Shown here: one piece after another, positions 8,651-17,189 of the stretch
How positions within the stretch are numbered: position 1 is the stretch's first letter
How the letters are laid out: the number at the start of each line of letters is the position of its first letter
Position numbers and translations under genes: made by a program
Notes under the pieces: generated by a model
Told to the model about the DNA's origin: nothing
Database searches by the model: none
The model's input: the letters and a program-made list of their open reading frames with translations, nothing else
From: Oscillospiraceae bacterium MB08-C2-2
Lineage (GTDB): Bacteria > Bacillota > Clostridia > Oscillospirales > Ruminococcaceae
Assembly (NCBI GenBank): GCA_035621215.1
Contig: CP141729.1
Span: 766,944 to 830,943, forward strand
Reading direction: 5' to 3'
Length of the DNA stretch: 64,000 nt

Positions 8651-9109
8651 GTGTCTGAATCGACACGCAAGCTTTTGATTGTGATGCTTATTGCCTTGCT
8701 GAGCATAGAGTTGGTTTCGTTTTTCTATAACAGGCAGAATGCCAAGCCAGCTTCTCCGCAGATTTCCAGTGAGGCTGTATCTTCCCAGCAGACAGTGGAT
8801 TACCGCAAGCTTTCTGCCAGCGAGGCCAAAAAAATGCTGGATGAAAACCCGGATGTTTTTCTCTTGGATGTCCGCACCGAAGAAGAATATCAGGAAAGCC
8901 ATATCAAAGGGGCTGTTCTGATTCCCTACGATCAATTAAGCGACCGTGCGGAGGCGGAGCTTCCCGAAAAGGAGGCTGTGATCCTCCTTTATTGCCGCAG
9001 CGGGAACCGAAGCAAGACCGCCGCCGACACTTTGCTTTCTATGGGTTATACCAATGTATATGATTTTGGAGGTATTCTCTCCTATCCATACGAAACCGTT
9101 TCAGGTTAA
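8651..9109 (+). CDS. Membrane-anchored rhodanese-like sulfurtransferase
   Basis: 152 residues from a GTG at 8651, which has AGGAGG seven bases upstream; an in-frame upstream ATG would overlap the ROK gene and lacks similarity. One N-terminal transmembrane helix (about 8-25) is followed by a Ser/Gln-rich linker and a single rhodanese domain (about 53-150) ending in the active loop CRSGNR with catalytic Cys115. The domain therefore lies outside the membrane. Such proteins move sulfane sulfur or act in thiol redox balance. Its place behind the ROK gene may be transcriptional convenience only. Confidence 0.87.
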   Translation: MSESTRKLLIVMLIALLSIELVSFFYNRQNAKPASPQISSEAVSSQQTVDYRKLSASEAKKMLDENPDVFLLDVRTEEEYQESHIKGAVLIPYDQLSDRAEAELPEKEAVILLYCRSGNRSKTAADTLLSMGYTNVYDFGGILSYPYETVSG

Positions 9110-9155
9110 AAAAAGCCCGTTGGTTACGCAGTGCGGCGTAACCAACGGGCTTTTT
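9110..9155. terminator. Bidirectional terminator
   Basis: A perfect 20-bp inverted repeat (9110-9129 and 9136-9155) beginning AAAAAGCCCG and ending CGGGCTTTTT, lying between the convergent rhodanese and epimerase genes. T-runs are present on both strands. Confidence 0.9.
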
Positions 9156-9162
9156 ATACCTG

Positions 9163-9843
9163 CTATACGTTCTGCCGAACACCTCCAAAGGCTTCTTCAA
9201 AGCGCTTACAAGCCTCTACAATACCGTCAGGCTGATCAAAGATCATATAAATGCCTGTAACCAGCATATCCGCGCCGTTTCGAATGCATTGATCGGCAAC
9301 CTCATAGCTGACCCCGCCATCCACCAGAATCTGGAAGCAAAGCCTGTGCCTGCGGCGAAAATCCGAAAGCTCTGCCAGCCGTTCCATTGCACCCGGCAGA
9401 AAGCGCTGCCCGGCATAGCCCGGTTCCACCGACATAAAGACCACATAATCCAGCAAATGAGCAAACGGCTCCAGCATCTCTACAGGCTGAGATGGGTTGA
9501 GAACCACGCCAGCCTTGATTTCCAACTCACCCAGCATGGTCAGTGCCCGAACCGTAAAAGGGGTGGTTCCCAGATGAAAGCTGATGCAATCCGCCCCATA
9601 CTCCCCCAGCAGGGAAAAATACGACATAGGATTCTCTGCCATAAGATGCACCTCCACCATACAGTGGGGGTACTTTTTCTTTAAATCCCGGACAAAGCTG
9701 GGCGGAAAGCATAGATTGGGTACATAATGCCCATCCATGATGTCCACATGAAAGCACCGCACACCGCCTTCTACCAGCTGCTGTACCTTGGATTCCATCT
9801 CCAACAGGCTGATGTTCGCCAAGGAGGGAACGTTGATAACCAT
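9163..9843 (-). CDS. Ribulose-phosphate 3-epimerase family protein
   Basis: 226 residues, a TIM-barrel epimerase of the Rpe/AlsE family. Metal and catalytic residues are visible in FHVDIMDGHYVPN (His, Asp), EVHLM (His) and ILVDGGV (Asp). The ATG at 9843 is preferred over a TTG two codons upstream because AGGAAAGGGG sits seven bases before it. Last gene of the importer operon, 29 bases after the permease. In the E. coli D-allose operon an epimerase (AlsE) has the same position, so a substrate other than ribulose-5-phosphate is plausible. No sugar kinase is encoded nearby. Confidence 0.88.
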   Translation of the reverse strand: MVINVPSLANISLLEMESKVQQLVEGGVRCFHVDIMDGHYVPNLCFPPSFVRDLKKKYPHCMVEVHLMAENPMSYFSLLGEYGADCISFHLGTTPFTVRALTMLGELEIKAGVVLNPSQPVEMLEPFAHLLDYVVFMSVEPGYAGQRFLPGAMERLAELSDFRRRHRLCFQILVDGGVSYEVADQCIRNGADMLVTGIYMIFDQPDGIVEACKRFEEAFGGVRQNV

Positions 9844-9872
9844 AAGCAAACCCCTTTCCTATTAAAATTTCA

Positions 9873-10880
9873 TCAGGCCGGCTGCTTTTCTGCCCGGCGG
9901 TGGTGGATTTTTTCCCGCTGGTGATCGGAATAGACTTGCAGCAGCACCGCAACAAGCAGAATCACCCCTGTGCTGATATCCTTCCAGTAAGCACTAATAT
10001 GCCCGTTAAGGTTGATCAGGTTGGTAATCAGGTTAAGGAACAGTGAACCAAGAAAAATCCCCTGAATTTTGCCCATTCCGCCTCGAACACTGGTTCCGCC
10101 GATCACAATGGCCGCCATAATGGTCATTTCCCATCCCTCACAGGCCGTAGGCTGCCCTGCGCTGAGCCTGCCGGAGAGAACAATTCCGCAGAGAGCCGCT
10201 GTAAGCCCGCTGAGAATGAAAACCCATATCTTGGTTTTGGTCACCCGGATGCCCATCATTTCTGCGGCTTCCTCGTTGCCGCCCACTGCATACATCGCCC
10301 GGCCAAAGGGTGTATAGCGAGTTACAATCATAAAAACAAGCACCAGTGAGATAAACAGCAATGCCGGAACCGGCAGTAGGTCAAAGAGGTTGGCGTTTCC
10401 CATTGCCTTTAAGGTGTTGGCAGAATCCGCAATGGTGATGGAAAGCTCCTTATTAACCAAAAGCGCAAGGCCTCTGGCGGCCAGCTGTGTGCCCAGAGTA
10501 GCGATAAAGGGCTGTACCCTAAATTTCGCCACTATAATGCCGTTAATCAGGCCAAACACCAAACCCACGGAAAGCCCACCCAAAATACTGGGCAGCAACC
10601 CCCAAGGGCTCAAGAGCGCCGAAAACATACTGGCGGATGCAGCAACCGAAGCAACGGATAAATCTCTTGCCCCAATGAGAAAGCAAAGGTTAACCCCCAC
10701 CCCCATAATGCCCATCATAGATGCTGTATGCAAAACGTTAATCAGGTTGCGCTTGTAATTCAGAAAGGTCATGCCATAGGAAAGGGTTCCAAAAAGCATC
10801 AGAATCAGCACAGCCCACAAAGCGGTGTTGTTCTGAATAAAGGCAAAAATTCTTTGCCGAGAAATTGCTTCGCTTTTCAT
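9873..10880 (-). CDS. Sugar ABC transporter permease (RbsC type), second copy
   Basis: 335 residues, strongly hydrophobic with about nine to ten membrane segments, BPD_transp_2 family. The cytoplasmic coupling segment FGRAMYAVGGNEEAAEMMGI is typical of ribose/xylose/allose-type permeases. It starts 14 bases after the stop of another permease of the same family, so the channel is probably a heterodimer, unlike RbsC, which forms a homodimer. The start overlaps a purine-rich GGGGGAAGGAAG site. Confidence 0.92.
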   Translation of the reverse strand: MKSEAISRQRIFAFIQNNTALWAVLILMLFGTLSYGMTFLNYKRNLINVLHTASMMGIMGVGVNLCFLIGARDLSVASVAASASMFSALLSPWGLLPSILGGLSVGLVFGLINGIIVAKFRVQPFIATLGTQLAARGLALLVNKELSITIADSANTLKAMGNANLFDLLPVPALLFISLVLVFMIVTRYTPFGRAMYAVGGNEEAAEMMGIRVTKTKIWVFILSGLTAALCGIVLSGRLSAGQPTACEGWEMTIMAAIVIGGTSVRGGMGKIQGIFLGSLFLNLITNLINLNGHISAYWKDISTGVILLVAVLLQVYSDHQREKIHHRRAEKQPA

Positions 10881-10894
10881 CTTCCTTCCCCCTC

Positions 10895-11878
10895 TTAAAC
10901 TGTTTTTTCCCGCTGAATTGCCAGCGAAAAAATGATGATGAAAGCCTTGATGATGTTGGCTACCGCAAAAGGAACGCCGTTCATATTAACGGTCGTCGCA
11001 ACCAGCACCATGATAATACAGCCCATAATGGAACCGATGACATTGGATTTTCCGCCTTTCATGCTGGTGCCGCCCACAGCAACGCCCGCAATGGCATCCA
11101 TTTCATACAGCTTACCCAGCTCGTTGGGATCAAGAGCGGCATTTCGGGCAAGCTCCAGTATTCCGCAGAAACCGGCCATCACAGCGGAAAGCACATAAAC
11201 CGTAATCAACACCGAGGTGGTCTTGATCCCGGCCAGACGGGCCGCCCGGGTATTTTCACCCACAGCCTCAACCTTTTTGCCCAGAACCGTCTGGCGCACC
11301 ACAAAAATACTCACTACCACAATCGCAACGAAAAACACAGTCTGGATGGGAATTTTTCCGGGAAACCGGTAAAGCCCCAAAATCCGGATGGCCGGGTGCT
11401 TAGAGAGAACAAAGACCTTGGAATTTGCCATAAGCACCGTAAAGCCCCGCATGGCAATCTGCATGACCAGCGTGAGAATAATGGGCTGAACCCCCACCCG
11501 GGCAATCATGAAGCCGTTAAAGGCACCGACCAAGCCACAGGCCGCCAGCCCCAGCAGTGCCCACAGATAAAAATTTCCTCCTCCGGCAACATCCAGAGCG
11601 ATAATGATACCGCAAAAGCCCATCATGGAACCGGTGGAAATATCGATGCCTCCGGAGGAAATAACCAAGGTCATGCCAATGGTCATAAACAGAATCGGGG
11701 TTGCCTGCTTGATCACCAGAAAAAGGGTGTTGATGGAGAGAAAGTTTTTGGTGAAGATCATGTTGAAGAGAATCAAAACCCCAAGAGCAAAGGCAGCTCC
11801 GTATTCTACAAACAATTCACGAAGATCGGGTTTCTCAGAGATTTTCAGCCGAGCTTCTGCATGGCCGGTTTGAAGCAT
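10895..11878 (-). CDS. Sugar ABC transporter permease (RbsC type), first copy
   Basis: 327 residues, same family as the following gene, with the coupling segment VEAVGENTRAARLAGI and the GGTSMKGGK loop typical of these permeases. Multiple hydrophobic helices cover almost the whole length; the N-terminus is a short cytoplasmic tail. It lies 49 bases after the ATPase gene. Presumed partner of the second permease in one importer. Confidence 0.92.
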   Translation of the reverse strand: MLQTGHAEARLKISEKPDLRELFVEYGAAFALGVLILFNMIFTKNFLSINTLFLVIKQATPILFMTIGMTLVISSGGIDISTGSMMGFCGIIIALDVAGGGNFYLWALLGLAACGLVGAFNGFMIARVGVQPIILTLVMQIAMRGFTVLMANSKVFVLSKHPAIRILGLYRFPGKIPIQTVFFVAIVVVSIFVVRQTVLGKKVEAVGENTRAARLAGIKTTSVLITVYVLSAVMAGFCGILELARNAALDPNELGKLYEMDAIAGVAVGGTSMKGGKSNVIGSIMGCIIMVLVATTVNMNGVPFAVANIIKAFIIIFSLAIQREKTV

Positions 11879-11927
11879 TTCAGTTGTCTCCCCTTCCTAT
11901 TTTGGGTATTGGTAATGGGATGGCAGG

Positions 11928-13457
11928 CTAGTATACAGCGCAGTGATCGGCAATAACGGTCATAATTCGGTCAGAGCTGATTTCTTCGCCCGTTAGCTCC
12001 GCAATTTTCTGGCCTTCCCGAAGCACAGCCACCCGATCACAGCCTCGCACCAGCTCATCCAGCTCGGAGGAAATATACAGCACACTGATCCCCTGATCGG
12101 CAATTTTTTTGATTAATTCTTCAATTTCTCCTTTGGCTCCCACATCGATTCCTCGGGTAGGCTCATCCAGAATAATCAGGTCTGGATGGGTTGCCAGCCA
12201 GCGGGAAAGGATAACCTTCTGCTGGTTTCCACCGCTGAGATTCTTGATTTTAGTATCCGCCGAGGGCGTTTTTACCGCAATTTTTTCTATGTATTCCTCT
12301 GTAACAGCCCGCTGCTTTTTCTTGTTGAGGACGCCGAAGCGGCTGAGCTTACCCAAAATAGACATGGTTAGATTATCATTGATGCTCATACGGGGGAAAA
12401 TCCCCTCTGTTTTGCGATCCTCCGAGCAAAAGGCAAGGCCATTTTCAACAGAATGGCTGGGGCTTTTAAAGCGTACCGCCTGCTGCCTCAAGCAGATTTC
12501 ACCCTCATAGTTTTGATCGTCTCCGAAAATCACCTTGGCCAATTCGGTGCGCCCGGAACCCAAAAGCCCGGCCAAACCCACTACCTCGCCTCTGCGTATT
12601 TCCAAATCCACGCCGCAGAGCCGGTGATTTGCCTTTTGAATTCCTTTCACCGAGCAGAGTATTTCGGCCTCCTGCTTGGCGGGATCATATTCCTTTCTTT
12701 TATCCAGAATCTCTTGGGCATCCCGGCCAATCATCAAGGAAATAAGCCGAAGCTTGGGCATCTGCTCAATAGGCTCACAGGCAATGAACATACCATCCTT
12801 GAAAATGGTGACCCGGTCGCATATCCGATAAATTTCATCCATCTTGTGGGTGATGAAAATCGTGGAGATTCCTCTTTGCCGCAGCTTCTGCACAATGCCG
12901 AACAGCACCGCCACCTCGCTGTTATCCAGAGAGGAGGTAGCCTCATCCATAATCAAAAGTTTGGTATCAATGGATAAAGCCCGGGCGATGGAAACCATCT
13001 GCTGCACCGCAATGCTCTGCTTGTTCAGGGCAGCGGTAACATCTACCCCCACCCCCAAATCCGCCATGAGCTTGCGGGCGTTTTCATTGAGCTGTTTCCA
13101 ATCAATAAGGCCGCCCTTCCGGGGGGTGTTCCCCAGATAAATGTTTTCCGCCACACTAAGAAAAGGGCTCAGATTCAACTCCTGAAAAATGGTGCTGATG
13201 CCCAGCCTCTGCGCTTCAAGGGTATCCGCCGGATTGATGGGCTTTCCGTCAAAGAGCATTTCGCCCTGATCGGTATCCCGGCGGTAATATCCGGTTATAA
13301 TTTTAATCAGCGTGGATTTTCCAGCCCCATTCTCTCCCATCAGGGCCATAACTTCTCCTTTATTGACAGTAAAATCCACATTTTTGAGAGCCTTCACTCC
13401 GGGAAAGCTCTTGGATATATTGGTCATCTGCAGCAAAACATTCTGGTGCACACACAT
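11928..13457 (-). CDS. Sugar ABC transporter ATP-binding protein (RbsA type)
   Basis: 509 residues with two ABC domains in tandem, as in RbsA/AlsA/MglA. The first has Walker A GENGAGKST and Walker B LLIMDEATSSL; the second has a variant P-loop GLLGSGRTE and an intact signature LSGGNQQK followed by LIILDEPTRGID. The reading frame is open 35 codons further upstream, but AGGGGG lies just before the ATG at 13457. A GTG two codons later (13451) has better spacing and is an equally good start. Energises the two permeases downstream. Confidence 0.92.
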   Translation of the reverse strand: MCVHQNVLLQMTNISKSFPGVKALKNVDFTVNKGEVMALMGENGAGKSTLIKIITGYYRRDTDQGEMLFDGKPINPADTLEAQRLGISTIFQELNLSPFLSVAENIYLGNTPRKGGLIDWKQLNENARKLMADLGVGVDVTAALNKQSIAVQQMVSIARALSIDTKLLIMDEATSSLDNSEVAVLFGIVQKLRQRGISTIFITHKMDEIYRICDRVTIFKDGMFIACEPIEQMPKLRLISLMIGRDAQEILDKRKEYDPAKQEAEILCSVKGIQKANHRLCGVDLEIRRGEVVGLAGLLGSGRTELAKVIFGDDQNYEGEICLRQQAVRFKSPSHSVENGLAFCSEDRKTEGIFPRMSINDNLTMSILGKLSRFGVLNKKKQRAVTEEYIEKIAVKTPSADTKIKNLSGGNQQKVILSRWLATHPDLIILDEPTRGIDVGAKGEIEELIKKIADQGISVLYISSELDELVRGCDRVAVLREGQKIAELTGEEISSDRIMTVIADHCAVY

Positions 13458-13590
13458 ACCCCCTGTCTTTTTCCGCAACTTCACTGCAAAGCATCGTTTC
13501 TTTTTTAGAGAGCCTTTAGAAAAACAGAGCTTTGGGGCACTTAACCCAAAAGCCCTGTTCATTCAGCCTTTTAAGCGGTAGCGCCGCTGA

Positions 13591-14640
13591 TTACCACCCG
13601 GCGTTTTTCAGCTCTTCCGCCGCATTGTCAATGGTAAAGAAACGGTCGTTGGCCCAAATCAGGCCTTCCACCGGCTTGCCGGCCTCCAAGGCTTCTACCA
13701 CCTCCAGAGCCTGAGGCCCCAACAAAGGGCTGCACTCGGAGCAAGCTGCCACACGGCCGTCAATAATCTCCTCCAGCATAGCGGAGCTGCCATCCCCAAT
13801 GGAAAGAACCTTAATATCCTCACCGGGAATCAGGCCTGCGCCATCAATGGCCTGCAAAGCACCAAAGGTCATTTCATCCGAATGGGTGACAACCACATCA
13901 ATTTTATCCCCATGGGCTTGCAGCATATTTTCCATAACCACCTGAGCCTCAGAGCGCATATTATTGCCCACCTGTGTATCCAACTTTACCAAGCTCTTAT
14001 GTTGATCAACCACGGCCCAGAAGCCCTTGGCACGATCCATGGCGGTGGTGGAACCGGGAGCGCCAAAGATTTCTACAATGTTGGCACCATCAGGGAAGTT
14101 CTCCACGATCCAATCGGCGCACCATTGGCCTTCGGCTTGTGCATTGGAGCGGATGGCTGTTACATAGTCCTCACCGGGGGTGCCATTGGCGGAGCGATCC
14201 AGCAAAATTACCGGGACCCCGGCCTTTTTGGCTGCTTCCAGAGCCGGAACCAGGCCCGCTTCTTCTTTAGGCGGCAGCAGCAAATATTCAATATCCTGTG
14301 CCAGCAAATCGTTTACGTTGGAAATCTGCTTGGCGGTATCGTTGCCTGCTTCATTCCAAACCACTTCAAAGCCCACTGCTTCAAAAGCATTTATTACACT
14401 TTGGGTTTCTGCTGTGCGAAAGGCGTTGGTATAATGCATCTGAGCTAGCCCAATTTTGCGCCCTGCTCCCCATTGATCGCTTTCAGCCGGAGCAGCTTCT
14501 GAGGCTGATGCCTCAGGGGCCGCCTGAGCGGAAGGAGCCGCAGGAGCCTCAGAGGCGGGGGCGGGAGCTGATGTGCCACCGCAGGCCGCAAAAGACAGTG
14601 CCATGCTCACCATTAATACAATCGCCAGTATTTTTTTCAC
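13591..14640 (-). CDS. Sugar-binding lipoprotein of the ABC importer
   Basis: 349 residues. A signal peptide ends in a lipobox with Cys20 (SFAACGG), followed by an Ala/Pro/Glu-rich linker to about residue 57 and a type I periplasmic-binding fold (LacI/RbsB type). It would be anchored to the outer face of the membrane and deliver sugar to the two permeases. Start is GTG at 14640 with GGAGGA six bases upstream. First gene of the importer operon. Family members bind ribose, allose, xylose, inositol or polyols; the specificity cannot be read from the sequence. Confidence 0.92.
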   Translation of the reverse strand: MKKILAIVLMVSMALSFAACGGTSAPAPASEAPAAPSAQAAPEASASEAAPAESDQWGAGRKIGLAQMHYTNAFRTAETQSVINAFEAVGFEVVWNEAGNDTAKQISNVNDLLAQDIEYLLLPPKEEAGLVPALEAAKKAGVPVILLDRSANGTPGEDYVTAIRSNAQAEGQWCADWIVENFPDGANIVEIFGAPGSTTAMDRAKGFWAVVDQHKSLVKLDTQVGNNMRSEAQVVMENMLQAHGDKIDVVVTHSDEMTFGALQAIDGAGLIPGEDIKVLSIGDGSSAMLEEIIDGRVAACSECSPLLGPQALEVVEALEAGKPVEGLIWANDRFFTIDNAAEELKNAGW

Positions 14641-14757
14641 AATGAATCCTCCTTAATTACCAGGTCAAAATGGCTCGTTTCCTGTTTCGGGGTATCCAAA
14701 CCAGCTTACCCCGCTTTAAAGCAGAATGAGTATTTTCCAGCCTCCTTTTAAGATATT

Positions 14758-14785
14758 GGAGAACAAGGACTAGCCCTTGTTCTCC
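14758..14785. repeat. Perfect hairpin in the importer mRNA leader
   Basis: 11-bp perfect stem (14758-14768 with 14775-14785) and 6-base loop. There is no T-run, so it is more likely a leader structure or operator than a terminator. Its right arm CCTTGTTCTCC resembles the CCCTGTTCTCC arm of another hairpin at 37464-37486. Confidence 0.5.
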
Positions 14786-14906
14786 CCACCATTTTAGTCC
14801 GGGACTTTGTGCATAACGGGTCTTATTTTGCGTTAAGGTTTATTTATTTCTTTTATCTTTTTGCTCTAGACTTCAAAGCTATGGGAGAGACTATTTAGTA
14901 TAAAGG

Positions 14907-14936
14907 TTGACACCGCCACACAATCAGTATTATAAT
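14907..14936 (+). promoter_or_regulatory. Strong sigma-A promoter for rex1-LysR
   Basis: Perfect TTGACA (14907-14912), 18-base spacer, perfect TATAAT (14931-14936). Transcription would begin near 14943 and give a leader of about 184 bases before rex1. Confidence 0.75.
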
Positions 14937-14944
14937 ATCGATAA

Positions 14945-15017
14945 TAGAAGGTTTATTTTAATGCAGGTTAAAATACGTGCATTTTAACGGCCTGCGATAA
15001 CCCCCAAGAGCCTTCTA
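14945..15017 (+). ncRNA. Structured 5' leader of the rex1 transcript
   Basis: Starting at the predicted mRNA 5' end, three stacked pairings can form: TAGAAGG (14945-14951) with CCTTCTA (15011-15017), GCAGG (14963-14967) with CCTGC (14991-14995), and TTAAAAT (14968-14974) with ATTTTAA (14981-14987) closing the loop ACGTGC. Internal loops of 11 and 15 bases lie between the first two helices. The layout resembles a compact riboswitch aptamer, but it matches no class I recognise and no covariance is available. Confidence 0.4.
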
Positions 15018-15126
15018 GCAGTAGTTTCTTTTCGTATATTGTTTACCGAAATCGGCTTCATTTGGCTGTTTCCCCCAAGCCACTATTGGGTTTAAAAGTT
15101 ACAGCTATTGATGGGAGGTGTTTATT

Positions 15127-15813
15127 ATGCCGGAAAACAAAAAAGGCCCTGTTGCTATTTCAACACAGGCCTTGAAAAGGATGCCCTATTATCTTCAGTA
15201 TCTGCAAAGATTACAAGCCCAAGGCACAGAATTTGTGGCGGCGCCTGCCATTGCAGAAAGCCTTGGCCTCAACGAGGTGCAGGTACGCAAGGATTTCGCC
15301 GCAGTCAGCACTGCCAAGGGAAAGCCTAAGGTGGGTTTTCGGGTTTCTGAGCTGATTGCAAGCATGAAAACCCTGCTTGGCCACGATAATGTGGATCAGG
15401 CTGTTCTGGTGGGGGTGGGTTCTCTGGGAACAGCACTGCTTTCTTATAAGGGCTTTCAGGATTATGGCATTCAAATTGTAGCGGCCTTTGATACGGATGA
15501 GCGGGTGTTTGGTTCAAAAATAAGAGGGAAAAAGGTCTTCCCCTCCGAAATGCTCAGTGAAATTTGCCGCAGGCTGGGTGTTCATATCGGGATTATTGCA
15601 GTACCGGCCGAACAAGCCCAAATGGCCTGTGATCAGCTTGTGGCAGGCGGTGTGCTGGCTATCTGGAATTTTGCTCCTGTGCATCTTTCCGCTCCCAAGA
15701 ATATCCTTGTTCAAAATGAAAATATGGCCGCCTCACTGGCCCTGCTTTCCAAGCATTTACAGGAAACCTTTGACCGGCTTGTCATAGCTGAGGGAGGCGA
15801 AAAGCAACGATGA
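15127..15813 (+). CDS. rex: Redox-sensing transcriptional repressor Rex (copy 1)
   Basis: 228 residues. An N-terminal winged helix (about 15-85) with the DNA-recognition segment NEVQVRKDFA is followed by a Rossmann domain whose GVGSLG motif binds NADH/NAD+, and a C-terminal swap helix. Rex releases DNA when NADH is high and normally represses fermentation and hydrogenase genes. The ATG at 15127 is eight bases after GGGAGG; an upstream GTG is inside that site. It overlaps the LysR gene by four bases. A second, diverged Rex is encoded at 19432-20073. Confidence 0.95.
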   Translation: MPENKKGPVAISTQALKRMPYYLQYLQRLQAQGTEFVAAPAIAESLGLNEVQVRKDFAAVSTAKGKPKVGFRVSELIASMKTLLGHDNVDQAVLVGVGSLGTALLSYKGFQDYGIQIVAAFDTDERVFGSKIRGKKVFPSEMLSEICRRLGVHIGIIAVPAEQAQMACDQLVAGGVLAIWNFAPVHLSAPKNILVQNENMAASLALLSKHLQETFDRLVIAEGGEKQR

Positions 15814-16748
15814 ATACTCTGCATTTTAAATACGCTGTGGAGGTTGAAAGAACCCGCTCCATTACCCAGGCGGCGGAAAACCTTTTCATGGCACAGCCCA
15901 ATCTGAGCAAAGCCATTAAAGAGCTGGAGGATACCATCGGCATCAGCATTTTTGAGCGAACCTCCAAGGGGGTAACCCCCACTCGAAAGGGCGCTGAATT
16001 TCTGGTTTATGCCAAAAATATTCTCGCTGAAATTGAACGTATGGAATCTCTTTATATCCCGGATAATTGCGACCGCCAAAGCCTTAATATTTCCATTCCC
16101 CGAGGGAGCTACATTTCCAGCGCCTTTACTGACTTTATAGCAGAGTTGGACCCGGAAAAGGAGATTGATGTTCACCTCAACGAAACCAACTCCATGCAAT
16201 CCATTACCAATGTGGTGGATGGCCAGTTCAATATGGGGATTATTCGCTATCAGATTGCCTATGAGAATTATTTTTTGGATTATCTGGCCGAAAAGAATCT
16301 TTCTTTCGAGCCTATCTGGAAGTTTGAGTGTCTGGCACTTATGTCCCGAAATCACCCGCTGGCCTCCCGGGAAAAGGTTACCTATAAAGCACTTTCTCAA
16401 TGCATCGAGATTGTTCACGGGGATACACTGGTTCCTTATCTCTCTGCAAGAAAAACCAAAACGCCCCACAGTTCCCCTGAAATTCGCAGAAAGATTTCTC
16501 TCTATGAGCGATTCAGCCAGTTTGATATCCTCTCTCGCATTCCCACCACTTATATATGGGTTTCGCCTATTCCAGAGCATATTTTGACCCAGTATAATCT
16601 GATACAGCGCAAATGCTATGGCGCCAACCAAAAATATAAGGATGTGCTGATTTATCCCAAGGGATATGTTTTTACAGAACTGGATAAAAGATTCATTCAC
16701 TGCCTATATGCTTCTAAAAATCAGGTGGAGGCTATGGAATACACTTGA
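15810..16748 (+). CDS. LysR-family transcriptional regulator
   Basis: 312 residues: LysR-type helix-turn-helix (about 1-60, with TRSITQAAENLFMAQPNLSK) and a substrate-binding effector domain to the C-terminus. The ATG overlaps the rex stop as ATGA, so translation is coupled. Divergent or adjacent targets are usual for this family; the next gene downstream, across 441 bases carrying ATATCGATAT palindromes, is nfnA. The effector is unknown. Confidence 0.92.
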   Translation: MNTLHFKYAVEVERTRSITQAAENLFMAQPNLSKAIKELEDTIGISIFERTSKGVTPTRKGAEFLVYAKNILAEIERMESLYIPDNCDRQSLNISIPRGSYISSAFTDFIAELDPEKEIDVHLNETNSMQSITNVVDGQFNMGIIRYQIAYENYFLDYLAEKNLSFEPIWKFECLALMSRNHPLASREKVTYKALSQCIEIVHGDTLVPYLSARKTKTPHSSPEIRRKISLYERFSQFDILSRIPTTYIWVSPIPEHILTQYNLIQRKCYGANQKYKDVLIYPKGYVFTELDKRFIHCLYASKNQVEAMEYT

Positions 16749-16967
16749 TCACTCTGAAAAGGCTCCTTTGATATCCATAAAACAAATGAGAAATAATGCT
16801 GAAAAGTCTGGAAGTCGATATTTCTCTATATATGCGATATTGAGTTTTATATAGCCATTTCACTATGTAAATTGTTACTATCAGCTAATTTTTCTTTTAT
16901 AACAAGCTATTTTTAAGCGGATTTTTCATCTATATCATTTCTGAAAATCTAAATATACAAATAACTC

Positions 16968-16993
16968 TATATCGATATTGGTATATCGATATT
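16968..16993. repeat. Tandem ATATCGATAT operator-like palindromes
   Basis: The 12-mer TATATCGATATT occurs twice, 14 bases apart (16968-16979 and 16982-16993); each contains the perfect 10-bp palindrome ATATCGATAT. A 9/10 match sits at 14935-14944 over the rex1 start site. A shared regulator, LysR or another, is possible. Confidence 0.5.
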
Positions 16994-17076
16994 CCGGTTT
17001 CATATTTCACATTGATGCCCCGATTGGTTATAATATTCAATGAAGATAGGTTTTTTCAAATATAACTTAAATCAAT

Positions 17077-17105
17077 TTGATTTTTTTATCATCTTATATT
17101 AAAAT
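17077..17105 (+). promoter_or_regulatory. Candidate nfnA promoter
   Basis: TTGATT (17077-17082), 17-base spacer, TAAAAT (17100-17105), about 80 bases upstream of nfnA and about 85 bases downstream of the ATATCGATAT pair. Confidence 0.5.
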
Positions 17106-17189
17106 ATTTCCCGGAGTTCTTCAAGCTGTTGATTACTAGGCTGCTGTGATTTTAATAAAAGCGGCCCTTTTCAAAGGAAGGTATTGTCT

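Larger units (their letters stand above)
14641..15126. other. 486-base gap between the importer operon and rex
   Basis: Divergent control region. It contains an 11-bp perfect hairpin near the importer gene, a strong plus-strand promoter at 14907-14936, an ATATCGATAA sequence overlapping its -10/start site, and a three-tier foldable leader at 14945-15017. A convincing minus-strand promoter for the importer was not found; TTGTGT with a weak -10 near 14895-14920 is the best guess. No open frame of note. Confidence 0.7.
16749..17189. other. AT-rich 441-base control region upstream of nfnA
   Basis: No open frame of note. It holds several CGATATT sequences (near 16814, 16838, 16972, 16986), of which the last two form a tandem repeat of perfect palindromes, and a promoter at 17077-17105. 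Two isolated Rex-like half-sites (TTGTTA, TAACAA) lie in 16870-16910 but are 22 bases apart. Confidence 0.65.

Noticed and set aside
16870-16910. TTGTTA and TAACAA half-sites upstream of nfnA as a Rex box
   Set aside because: Separated by 22 bases, not a single operator.
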